Assembly: GCA_030838265.1 (NCBI GenBank)
Contig: JAUTXA010000165.1
Coordinates: forward strand, 1-6,649
Direction: 5' to 3'
Length of the DNA: 6,649 bases
Origin: Actinomycetota bacterium
GTDB lineage: Bacteria > Actinomycetota > Acidimicrobiia > Acidimicrobiales > BP-101
The notes beneath the pieces were generated by a model. That model was not told the DNA's origin. It did not search any database and saw only the letters and a list, made by a program, of their open reading frames with translations. A program made the translations under genes and the position numbers. This document shows positions 1 to 5,198 of this stretch, piece after piece; the first letter of the stretch is position 1; each line of letters opens with the position of its first letter.

Positions 1-277
1 ATGACTTCAGCCAGTCCCAGTAGCCGGTCAGCGCGGCGAGCAGCGAGACGGCGGCGCCGCCGATGAAGACGTAGGTGCCCGCGTGCCACAGGTCGCGCGC
101 CGACTCGTGCGTTCGGCCTCCGATGACGGAGAGAACATCGAACGCGGCGGCGAAGATGTAGGCGGCGACGGGGATATCGGTGAGCGGAGGATGCAGTGGC
201 TTGCCGGCCCATCCCCGGAGCCCCTTGAACTTGCGTCCCTTCAGGGTGAGGACAGGGCGGACAGTGAACTTGCGCAT
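1..277 (-). CDS. DUF2231-type membrane protein, N-terminal part (runs off the window)
   Basis: Reading the minus strand from the ATG at 277-275 gives 92 open codons that reach the window edge, so the C-terminus is missing. The start is supported by GAGGAG at 289-284, six bases upstream of the ATG. The first 25 residues are basic (MRKFTVRPVL...), followed by GKPLHPPLTDIPVAAY around residues 25-40, a hydrophobic stretch at about 35-52, a short loop with HES and RDLWHAG, a second hydrophobic stretch at about 67-84, and LTGYWDWLK at 83-91. A Leu-His-Pro followed by a membrane segment, and a second segment ending in a G-x-x-DW motif, are typical of the DUF2231 family of small four-helix membrane proteins. 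The biochemical role of that family is not established. The gene is divergent from the fluoride channel pair, with 46 bases between the two start codons. The family call is from memory of the motif pattern. Confidence 0.8.
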   Translation of the reverse strand, partial: MRKFTVRPVLTLKGRKFKGLRGWAGKPLHPPLTDIPVAAYIFAAAFDVLSVIGGRTHESARDLWHAGTYVFIGGAAVSLLAALTGYWDWLKS

Positions 278-283
278 GTTCAG

Positions 284-289
284 CTCCTC
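284..289 (-). promoter_or_regulatory. Shine-Dalgarno of the DUF2231 gene
   Basis: The minus strand reads GAGGAG followed by six bases and then ATG at 277. It is one of the few strong ribosome binding sites in the window and fixes the start of this leftmost gene. Confidence 0.65.
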
Positions 290-323
290 GGGTGTTCGAC
301 GGCACCGAGGCTAGACATCGGAA

Positions 324-773
324 ATGGAGCCCGTCGTCCCCATCGATCCCGACGCCGCGGCCGCCGGGCCGGCGTGGTCGGCGGTGGCCGCCGTCGCTCT
401 CGGGGGAGCCCTTGGCGCGCCAGCCCGCTACGAGGTGGCGAAGCTGGTGCCGACGGCCGTGGACGCCTTTCCCTGGGCCACGTTCTGGACCAACGTCGGC
501 GGTGCCTTCGCCCTCGGCCTCTTCTTGGTTGTCATCATCGAGCGCTTCCCACCCAGCCGCTACCTCCGCCCGTTCGTTGCCGTCGGGTTCCTGGGCGCCT
601 TCACCACGTTCTCGACCTTTGCCGTCGAGACCGACCTGTTGGTGAAGGACGGCCACGCACCCATCGCCCTGGCCTATGTGGTGGCGAGCCTGGTGGCGGG
701 GCTCGGCGCGGCGACAGCCGGCATGACCGTCGGCCGCCTCGGCCGCCTCGGGCGGCGGGGGGAAGAGCGGTGA
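324..773 (+). CDS. crcB: Fluoride channel subunit Fluc/CrcB, first of a tandem pair
   Basis: The 149-residue product is a small four-helix membrane protein of the Fluc/CrcB family, which passively exports fluoride and protects the cell from fluoride toxicity. Family signatures appear in order: GGALGAPARYE at 27-37 with the conserved Arg35, FWTNVGGAFALG at 54-65 with pore Asn57, and GFLGAFTTFSTF at 88-99 with the Thr/Phe/Ser box. The C-terminal tail is rich in Gly and Arg (RLGRLGRRGEER). The reading frame is closed by TAG at 312, so ATG 324 is the first usable start. No good Shine-Dalgarno lies before it, so initiation may be leaderless or weak. The stop overlaps the start of the second crcB gene by four bases. 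Paired Fluc genes in Gram-positive bacteria usually encode an obligate heterodimer, and that is the inferred arrangement here. About 12 N-terminal residues (acidic, Ala/Pro rich) precede the usual family start. Confidence 0.93.
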   Translation: MEPVVPIDPDAAAAGPAWSAVAAVALGGALGAPARYEVAKLVPTAVDAFPWATFWTNVGGAFALGLFLVVIIERFPPSRYLRPFVAVGFLGAFTTFSTFAVETDLLVKDGHAPIALAYVVASLVAGLGAATAGMTVGRLGRLGRRGEER

Positions 774-1150
774 CGAGCCCGGGCCTCTGGGTTGGGCTGG
801 CCGGCGCCGGGGCCGTGGGCGCGGTGGCCCGCTACGTCGTCGACCGCGCCGTCTCGGCCCGGGCCAGCGGCGACCTCCCCCGGGGAACCCTGGTGATCAA
901 TCTCAGCGGCTCGCTCGTGCTGGGCCTCATCACCGGCGCCGCCCTCTACCACGCCTTCCCGTCGACGCCGCGGGTGATCGTGGGCACCGGCTTCTGCGGT
1001 GCGTTCACCACCTTCTCGACCTTCACCTTCGAGACAGTGCGCCTGCTCGAGGAGGGCGAGGTGGGCGACGCAGCCGTGAACCTGGTCGTGAGCGTGGTCG
1101 GCGCCACCTTGGCCGCCGCCCTGGGGATCGCCCTGATGGCGCTCGTCTGA
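770..1150 (+). CDS. crcB: Fluoride channel subunit Fluc/CrcB, second of a tandem pair
   Basis: Translation from GTG 770 gives 126 residues, the normal length for a Fluc/CrcB subunit. Visible signatures are GAGAVGAVARY at 12-22 with Arg21, GTLVINLSGSLVLG at 39-52 with Asn44, and GFCGAFTTFSTF at 74-85. Four hydrophobic segments are evident, at about 6-27, 40-61, 68-90 and 101-124. The frame is open much further upstream (to base 83), but that part is low-complexity Arg/Pro/Gly shadow sequence of the first crcB gene. GTG 770 is preferred because it overlaps the preceding TGA (GTGA) and follows a purine-rich G-run and GGAAG at 757-765, consistent with translational coupling. The two proteins differ clearly outside the motifs, as expected for the two halves of a heterodimer that imposes antiparallel topology. 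No fluoride riboswitch was recognised upstream of the pair. Confidence 0.93.
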   Translation: MTSPGLWVGLAGAGAVGAVARYVVDRAVSARASGDLPRGTLVINLSGSLVLGLITGAALYHAFPSTPRVIVGTGFCGAFTTFSTFTFETVRLLEEGEVGDAAVNLVVSVVGATLAAALGIALMALV

Positions 1151-1181
1151 CCCGAACCGGGCCCGCGGCGCGGGGTATTAC

Positions 1182-1202
1182 GAAACGAAAGCGTGTCGTT
1201 TC
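1182..1202. promoter_or_regulatory. Inverted repeat, candidate TetR operator
   Basis: GAAACGA at 1182-1188 and TCGTTTC at 1196-1202 are exact reverse complements separated by seven bases. The repeat sits 16 bases before the likely start of the tetR gene and covers the -35 side of the candidate promoter, where a bound repressor would block RNA polymerase. Short AAACGA/TCGTTT-type palindromes are usual operators for TetR-family proteins. Assignment to this repressor is inferred from position. Confidence 0.65.
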
Positions 1203-1205
1203 TGC

Positions 1206-1211
1206 TACGGT
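1206..1211 (+). promoter_or_regulatory. Candidate -10 element of a leaderless tetR-MFS promoter
   Basis: TACGGT fits the actinobacterial TANNNT -10 pattern. It ends seven bases before GTG 1219, so transcription would start at or next to that codon, which is the leaderless arrangement. No Shine-Dalgarno is visible, in keeping with this. The inverted repeat at 1182-1202 overlaps the expected -35 position. Confidence 0.5.
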
Positions 1212-1218
1212 GAAAAAC

Positions 1219-1845
1219 GTGCCTGTCGCTCCCCACACCGATGTCGCGACCCGCGGCCGACCCCGCAGCGTCGAGGCCGACACCGCCATCCGCTCGGCCA
1301 CCATCGAGCTGCTCATCGAGGACGGGTTCGGCCGCCTGACCATGGCCAGCGTGGCGGCCCGGGCCGGCGTGTCGACGGCCACGCTCTATCGGCGCTGGAG
1401 CTCGAAGCTCGACCTCGTCGTCGGCGTGCTGGGCGACCGGTCCAACGAGATCCCGGTGCCTGACACCGGCTCGCTGCGCGGTGACCTGCACGCCGTGCTC
1501 AGCTCCGTCCTGCGCACGCGGAGCAACGCGGCGGACGACGACCGGTTGTTGGCCGCCTCCGTCAGCGAGCTGGCCCGCAACCCCGAGCTGGCCGAGGCCG
1601 TGCGCGAGAACCTCATCCGTCCCCGGCGCCGGGCCCTGGCCGGGATGCTCGAGCGGGCCGAGCGCCGCGGTGACTGCCGTCCCGGCGTCGACCACGACCT
1701 GGTGATGGATCTCATCTTCGGGCCCGTCCACAGCCGCCAGCTGTTCACCGGCCAGCCCTTCACCGCCGGCGTCGTTGACGCCCTCGTCGATCTCGTCCTG
1801 CGAGCGGTGGCCCCCGACGTCACCAAGGAGACACCCGGTGACTGA
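1219..1845 (+). CDS. TetR-family transcriptional repressor of the adjacent MFS exporter
   Basis: The product (208 residues from GTG 1219) is a typical-length TetR regulator. An N-terminal DNA-binding domain starts with the basic RGRPRS at 12-17. Helices at about 22-36 follow, then the helix-turn-helix LTMASVAARAGVSTATLYRR at 40-59. The remainder is an all-helical ligand and dimerisation domain. FGPVHSRQLFTGQPF at 167-181 resembles the TetR_C_11 type of C-terminal domain. A second in-frame GTG at 1210 lies inside the candidate -10 element and would add three residues, so 1219 is preferred. The stop lies eight bases inside the MFS exporter gene, so both are probably on one transcript and translationally coupled. 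By analogy with other TetR/DHA2 pairs, it should bind the upstream inverted repeat and release it when an exported compound binds. The inducer cannot be read from the sequence. Confidence 0.92.
   Translation: MPVAPHTDVATRGRPRSVEADTAIRSATIELLIEDGFGRLTMASVAARAGVSTATLYRRWSSKLDLVVGVLGDRSNEIPVPDTGSLRGDLHAVLSSVLRTRSNAADDDRLLAASVSELARNPELAEAVRENLIRPRRRALAGMLERAERRGDCRPGVDHDLVMDLIFGPVHSRQLFTGQPFTAGVVDALVDLVLRAVAPDVTKETPGD
1825..1830 (+). promoter_or_regulatory. Shine-Dalgarno inside tetR that sets the MFS start
   Basis: AAGGAG ends seven bases before GTG 1838. It lies within the last codons of tetR and decides the exporter start: the open frame continues upstream to 1775, but only this start has a ribosome binding site. 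Confidence 0.7.
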
Positions 1846-3484
1846 GACCGCCCACGTCCCCAGCGGGCCGCCGGCCGGTGGCGTTGGCCTGACCCACCGC
1901 CAGATCCAGGTCGTGTTCTTCGGGCTGATGGCCGGGATGCTCCTCGCCTCGCTCGACCAGACCATCGTCTCGACGGCGCTGCCCACGATCGTCGGCGACC
2001 TCGGCGGCCTTCGCCAGCTGTCGTGGGTGGTCACCGCCTACATCCTCTTCTCGACGGTGTCGGTGCCGCTGTACGGCAAGCTCTCCGACCTCTACGGCCG
2101 GCGCAAGATCTTCCAGACGGCGATCGTCATCTTTCTCGTCGGGTCGGTGCTGTCGGGTCTGGCCCACAGCATGGGCCAGCTCATCGCCTTCCGGGCGTTG
2201 CAGGGCATCGGCGCCGGTGGGCTCATGGCCACCGCCCAGGCGATCATCGGTGACATCGTGTCGCCGCGCGACCGCGGCAAGTACCAGGGCTACCTCGGCG
2301 GCGTGTTCGCCTTCTCGAGTGTGATCGGGCCGTTGCTCGGCGGGTTCTTCGTCGACCACCTGTCGTGGCGGTGGGTCTTCTACATCAACGTGCCCGTCGG
2401 GATCATGGCCCTTGTCATCACGTCGATGGTCCTCAACCTGCCGTACAAGCGGGTCGAGCATCGCATCGACTACCTCGGCTCGGCGCTGATCATGGGGGCG
2501 GCCAGCTCGATCATCCTCGTGACTGTCTGGGGCGGCTCGCAGTACGCGTGGTCGTCGCCCACCATCATCGGCCTCGGCATCCTCGGCGTGGTGCTCCTCG
2601 CTGCCTTCTTCTGGCAGGAGGGACGAGCCGAGGAGCCCGTGATCCCGCTCCGCCTCTGGCGCAACCCGGTGTTCAGCGTGGCCACCGGTCTCGAGTTTCT
2701 CGTCGGGTTCGCCATGTTCGGCGCCCTGATCTACCTGCCGCTCTACCTGCAGACGGTCGGACGGGCCAGTGCCACCAACTCGGGCCTCCTCATCCTGCCG
2801 CTGATGGCCGGCCTCATGACGTCGTCCATCTCGTCGGGCCGCATCATCACCCGGACGGGCCGCTACAAGATCTTTCCCGTCTGCGGGACGGCGATCATGG
2901 CCCTCGGCGTCTACCTGCTCTCGACGATGGGTGTCGGCACCAGCCGGATCCAGTCCTCGATCTACATGCTGGTGCTCGGCCTCGGTCTGGGGATGATCAT
3001 CCAGGTGATGGTGCTGGCCGTGCAGAACTCGGTCGAGCACCGCGACCTGGGGACCGCCACCGGCGTCGAGAGCTTCTCTCGGTCGATGGGCTCGTCCTTC
3101 GGCGTCGCCGTCTTCGGCGCCATCCTCAACAACCGGCTGGCCTACCACCTGCCCCGTCTGCTGCCGCCGTCGGCCCAGTTCAAGGGTGACCTGCGCGATC
3201 TCACCGCCAGCCCGCAAGCCATCCGGCACCTGGCGCCCAACATCCAGCACGCCGTCATCGAGGCCCTGGCCCGGGCCATCCACGTGACCTTCCTGTGGGC
3301 GCTGCCGTTGCTGATCGTCGCCTTCTTCGTCACCTTCCTGCTCAAGGAGACGCCCCTGCGGGAGACGGCGCACCTCCTCATCCCGGCCGAGGGCGAGAGT
3401 TCTTCGGCGGCCGAGACAGAACCCGTGGGCGCCGGTGCCGTCCTCATCTCCGACTCGCTCGAGAAGTCCGAACAACACCCCTGA
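1838..3484 (+). CDS. MFS multidrug exporter, DHA2 (EmrB/QacA) 14-helix family
   Basis: The 548-residue membrane protein is a proton-driven major facilitator exporter of the DHA2 family. In helix 1, LDQTIVSTALPTI at 39-51 is the family's motif D1 with Asp40. Motif A is GKLSDLYGRRK at 80-90. Motif B is RALQGIGAGG at 119-128 with Arg119. A motif C-like stretch, SSVIGPLLGGFF, is at 160-171, followed by the characteristic LSWRWVFYINVPVG at 175-188. Hydrophobic segments continue to about residue 502, enough for 14 helices. A loop of roughly 45 residues (about 436-480) precedes the last helix, and the C-terminal tail after 503 is hydrophilic and acidic. GTG 1838 overlaps the tetR stop by eight bases and has a good Shine-Dalgarno. 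Substrates are probably hydrophobic or cationic toxic compounds, but specificity cannot be inferred. The gene ends 43 bases before a long hairpin. Confidence 0.93.
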   Translation: MTETAHVPSGPPAGGVGLTHRQIQVVFFGLMAGMLLASLDQTIVSTALPTIVGDLGGLRQLSWVVTAYILFSTVSVPLYGKLSDLYGRRKIFQTAIVIFLVGSVLSGLAHSMGQLIAFRALQGIGAGGLMATAQAIIGDIVSPRDRGKYQGYLGGVFAFSSVIGPLLGGFFVDHLSWRWVFYINVPVGIMALVITSMVLNLPYKRVEHRIDYLGSALIMGAASSIILVTVWGGSQYAWSSPTIIGLGILGVVLLAAFFWQEGRAEEPVIPLRLWRNPVFSVATGLEFLVGFAMFGALIYLPLYLQTVGRASATNSGLLILPLMAGLMTSSISSGRIITRTGRYKIFPVCGTAIMALGVYLLSTMGVGTSRIQSSIYMLVLGLGLGMIIQVMVLAVQNSVEHRDLGTATGVESFSRSMGSSFGVAVFGAILNNRLAYHLPRLLPPSAQFKGDLRDLTASPQAIRHLAPNIQHAVIEALARAIHVTFLWALPLLIVAFFVTFLLKETPLRETAHLLIPAEGESSSAAETEPVGAGAVLISDSLEKSEQHP

Positions 3485-3527
3485 CCCCTGCGCACGATGG
3501 AGGAGGCCCGTTCCCCATTCGTTCTCG

Positions 3528-3587
3528 CGTACGGAACCAGTCGCTCAAGTCGCTCGGCCCAGGGACTTCAGCGACTGGTTCCGTACG
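3528..3587. repeat. Long near-perfect hairpin between convergent genes; candidate bidirectional terminator or palindromic repeat element
   Basis: The arms 3528-3545 and 3570-3587 pair perfectly over 18 bases. Pairing continues inward with single mismatches to 3554 and 3561, giving 25 of 27 pairs around a six-base loop (3555-3560). It lies 43 bases after the MFS stop and 31 bases beyond the 3' end of the minus-strand kinase-like gene, so it could end transcription from both sides. No T tract follows on either strand, unlike a classic intrinsic terminator. Both ends carry the self-complementary CGTACG, and TTCTCG occurs just outside each end (3522-3527 and 3590-3595). The structure is certain, the function inferred. 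Confidence 0.85.
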
Positions 3588-3618
3588 GATTCTCGAATGT
3601 GCGTGCCAATGCCGGGGA

Positions 3619-4428
3619 CTACGAGATCTGGCGCAGGACGGTGGCGACCATCGACTCGTACTCCGGCAGGGCGGGCTCGATGTCTTGGCCGAGCTCGCGC
3701 CGGTAGCCGTCGAGGGCGACGAGGCGGAAGACGGCGGCCCGAAGCAGCAGCTGCCCCATGGTCTCAGAGCGTCCGATGAGGTCGAGCAGCTCCTCGTCCC
3801 CGCCGCCCCACGCGATGGCGTCGACGGCGTAGACGGCGGTGGCCCATGCCGCTGGTCGCCACGACGGCGAGAAGTCGATGACGGCCGGCGGCAAGGCGTC
3901 GTCGAAGAGCAGGTTGCTGAACATGTCGCCGTGGATGAGCTGCGACTCGAGGTCGATCGCCTGCTCCCGAGCCTGCAACCGTGTCACCAGATCGTCGATG
4001 GCCGGGTGCAGATCCACCACCTCCTCGCCCCAGGCCAACCGAGCAGCGACCGCCCATCGGTGGGTCCGGCGCCGCAGCCCGGCATCGGGAAAGCGGCGAA
4101 GTCCGGTGTGAAGGGCGTCGATGGCGGCGAGAGCGACCGGCCAGGGATGCCCCGACCGGATCTGCCGACCCTCAACCCATCTCGAAGCCGCCCAACCATC
4201 GACGAACCACGAGCCGTCGGCGGCCGCCACGGGTCGGGCGACGCGCACCAGTGACTCGTCGACCTCCACCGACGCCATCACCTCGGCGATGAAGGTGGCC
4301 TCGGCCTCATCGTCCATCGGCTTCACGACGATGTCGCCGAAGCGAAACGCCGGACCCAGGCCTCCCTCGAGCTGCTGGCCCTCGCCTGACAGCCGGAAGG
4401 CCTTGATGACAGTCGCGGGCACGGGCAC
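3619..4428 (-). CDS. APH-fold kinase-like protein (resembles the actinobacterial TIGR02569 family)
   Basis: The 269-residue protein resembles the aminoglycoside phosphotransferase/choline kinase fold. An N-lobe nucleotide-binding segment is suggested by FRFGDIVVKP at 28-37, with Lys36 in the usual ATP-lysine position, followed by RVARPVAAADGSWFVDGW. The catalytic loop LIHGDMFSNLLF is at 164-175, with the Brenner-type HGD....N motif (Asp168, Asn172). AVIDFSPSWRP at 182-192 provides the metal-binding Asp185. The IDFSPSWRP ending and the overall pattern match what I recall of TIGR02569, a single-copy actinobacterial family of unknown function, rather than a true antibiotic kinase. Starts at TTG 4431, GTG 4428 and GTG 4422 are possible. 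GTG 4428 is chosen because TACCCT lies six bases upstream and no Shine-Dalgarno is present. It is convergent with the exporter and divergent from tRNA-Arg. The substrate is unknown. Confidence 0.82.
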   Translation of the reverse strand: MPVPATVIKAFRLSGEGQQLEGGLGPAFRFGDIVVKPMDDEAEATFIAEVMASVEVDESLVRVARPVAAADGSWFVDGWAASRWVEGRQIRSGHPWPVALAAIDALHTGLRRFPDAGLRRRTHRWAVAARLAWGEEVVDLHPAIDDLVTRLQAREQAIDLESQLIHGDMFSNLLFDDALPPAVIDFSPSWRPAAWATAVYAVDAIAWGGGDEELLDLIGRSETMGQLLLRAAVFRLVALDGYRRELGQDIEPALPEYESMVATVLRQIS

Positions 4429-4434
4429 CAAGCG

Positions 4435-4440
4435 AGGGTA
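4435..4440 (-). promoter_or_regulatory. Candidate -10 element, leaderless start of the kinase-like gene
   Basis: On the minus strand TACCCT fits TANNNT and ends six bases before GTG 4428, so the transcript could begin at the start codon. No convincing -35 hexamer was found. Confidence 0.4.
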
Positions 4441-4463
4441 GGTCAGAGGTCGAGAGCAAGTGC

Positions 4464-4478
4464 CCCGATACCATCGGG
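4464..4478. promoter_or_regulatory. Small palindrome and candidate -10 upstream of tRNA-Arg
   Basis: CCCGAT at 4464-4469 and ATCGGG at 4473-4478 are exact reverse complements around a three-base centre. On the plus strand TACCAT at 4469-4474 fits TANNNT and would start transcription about 18 bases before the tRNA. The segment lies between the divergent kinase-like and tRNA genes. It could be promoter, operator or chance. Confidence 0.3.
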
Positions 4479-4498
4479 CCGCTACGCCGTTTCGCCAT

Positions 4499-4573
4499 GC
4501 CTCCGTAGCTCAGTCGGATTAGAGCGGCTGCCTTCTAAGCAGCGGGTCGCAGGTTCGAGTCCTGCCGGAGGCG
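4499..4573 (+). tRNA. tRNA-Arg, anticodon TCT (reads AGA/AGG)
   Basis: All cloverleaf arms can be drawn. The acceptor stem GCCTCCG (4499-4505) pairs perfectly with CGGAGGC (4566-4572). The D stem is GCTC (4508-4511) with GAGC (4522-4525). The anticodon stem GCTGC (4527-4531) pairs with GCAGC (4539-4543) and closes the loop CTTCTAA, with anticodon TCT at 4534-4536. The T stem GCAGG (4549-4553) pairs with CCTGC (4561-4565) around TTCGAGT. The discriminator is G4573. The following bases are CCT, so the CCA tail is not encoded and must be added. The molecule is 75 bases with a short variable loop. Its 3' part is repeated at 6073-6100, making this copy the intact side of a likely integration site. 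Confidence 0.97.
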
Positions 4574-4575
4574 CC
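4548..4575. repeat. Attachment-site-like direct repeat, tRNA copy
   Basis: These 28 bases, covering the T arm, the 3' acceptor strand, the discriminator and two following bases of tRNA-Arg, recur exactly at 6073-6100 in the same orientation. Similarity extends left to 4542 with one mismatch (33 of 34 identical). Integrases of the tyrosine recombinase type often use this part of a tRNA as the attachment core, and the incoming element restores the tRNA. Confidence 0.75.
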
Positions 4576-4607
4576 TGTGATCGCCCGTTTCTTGGCATCC
4601 TTGCCAC

Positions 4608-4892
4608 ATGAGACGCTCGTCGCTGATCGGGATTTCCGTCCTGGATTGCGCCCTCGGCGCCGTCGCCCTCTACGGCCCGCACGGGCTGCGGTCGCCGTTC
4701 CATGCCCTGAACTTCGCCCTGGCCGTGATCCTCGCCGTGATGACGGGCAACTTCCTGGGTCGGCGAGGCCACCGGTGGCCGTGGGCCGTCGCCCTCCTCT
4801 ACCCGTTTGCTCCGCTCTTTGGCTTGATCGCCTTCACTGCCGTCAGCGCCCGGAACATCGACCAACCGCAGCACGTCGGTCTGGTTAGCTGA
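4608..4892 (+). CDS. Small hydrophobic membrane protein, unrecognised
   Basis: I do not recognise this 94-residue product. It starts at ATG 4608, 34 bases after the tRNA-Arg discriminator base, without a visible Shine-Dalgarno. Three hydrophobic stretches are plausible membrane helices: about 5-23 (LIGISVLDCALGAVALYG), 32-50 (HALNFALAVILAVMTGNFLG) and 58-80 (LLYPFAPLFGLIAFTAVSA). Basic residues fall at the N-terminus (MRR) and in the GRRGHRW loop at 51-57. The short tail is hydrophilic. Its stop is one base before the next small membrane gene, so the two are likely co-translated. Support for coding is the sustained membrane-protein pattern and the tight coupling. A closely spaced tRNA upstream means it may share the tRNA transcript. 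Confidence 0.6.
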   Translation: MRRSSLIGISVLDCALGAVALYGPHGLRSPFHALNFALAVILAVMTGNFLGRRGHRWPWAVALLYPFAPLFGLIAFTAVSARNIDQPQHVGLVS

Positions 4893-4893
4893 C

Positions 4894-5121
4894 GTGCCGC
4901 GGCGCGGGTCTCGCCATCCGCGCGTCTGGGGCGGGATCCTCCTCCTGATCGGCGGGACGGGCCCCTTTTTGGCGGCCGTAGTCACTCACACCGGGTTGGT
5001 GGTCCCGCTCGTCCTGTGGGCGCTCGCCGGAGTTGTCGGAGCGACTTTGGGCGCCCGATTGCTCAAGCGCCGAGAGCGCGGAGACACGGGCTACCAGCCG
5101 CCCTTTGAGCGGAGGCTCTGA
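4894..5121 (+). CDS. Small two-helix membrane protein, unrecognised
   Basis: The 75-residue product begins with a strongly basic segment (MPRRGSRHPR) and has two hydrophobic stretches at about 12-30 (WGGILLLIGGTGPFLAAVV) and 35-56. It ends in a charged tail with KRRERGD followed by TGYQPPFERRL. The positive-inside rule would place both ends in the cytoplasm. GTG 4894 lies one base after the TGA of the preceding gene and no strong Shine-Dalgarno is present, so translation probably depends on coupling. I cannot assign a family. Together with the preceding gene it may encode two parts of a small membrane assembly, which is inference from pairing only. The 77 bases that follow hold only a weak five-pair GC hairpin (5142-5159). 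Confidence 0.6.
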   Translation: MPRRGSRHPRVWGGILLLIGGTGPFLAAVVTHTGLVVPLVLWALAGVVGATLGARLLKRRERGDTGYQPPFERRL

Positions 5122-5198
5122 CCCGAACCGAGCCGTGGTGGCCGGGGTGCTCAGCCCGGGACGGTGGCCCAGCCCATGAGAACGGCCAGACTCATCGA

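Noticed and set aside
278..323. Possible fluoride riboswitch before the crcB pair
   Set aside because: Only 46 bases separate the divergent start codons, and no pseudoknot-like pairing characteristic of the crcB RNA could be drawn.
83..769. Upstream extension of the second crcB reading frame
   Set aside because: The 229 extra residues are low-complexity shadow of the DUF2231 and first crcB genes. GTG 770 gives the standard Fluc length.
1820..3478. Very long minus-strand open frame opposite the MFS exporter (552 codons)
   Set aside because: Its composition is His/Asp/Arg/Gly-rich low complexity typical of the antisense of GC-rich membrane-protein codons. The plus strand encodes a complete MFS protein with all motifs.
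3497..3706. Plus-strand small frame of 69 codons crossing the hairpin
   Set aside because: It runs through the inverted repeat and into the 3' end of the opposite-strand kinase-like gene, with no membrane or domain pattern.
4482..4985. Minus-strand open frame of 167 codons containing APPAGLEPATRC
   Set aside because: The recognisable peptide is the antisense translation of the tRNA-Arg gene, a well-known source of false proteins. The rest is the shadow of the two small membrane genes.
5142..5159. Five-pair GC hairpin (CCGGG/CCCGG) after the second small membrane gene
   Set aside because: It is short, with an eight-base loop and no T tract. In sequence this GC-rich such stems are expected by chance.
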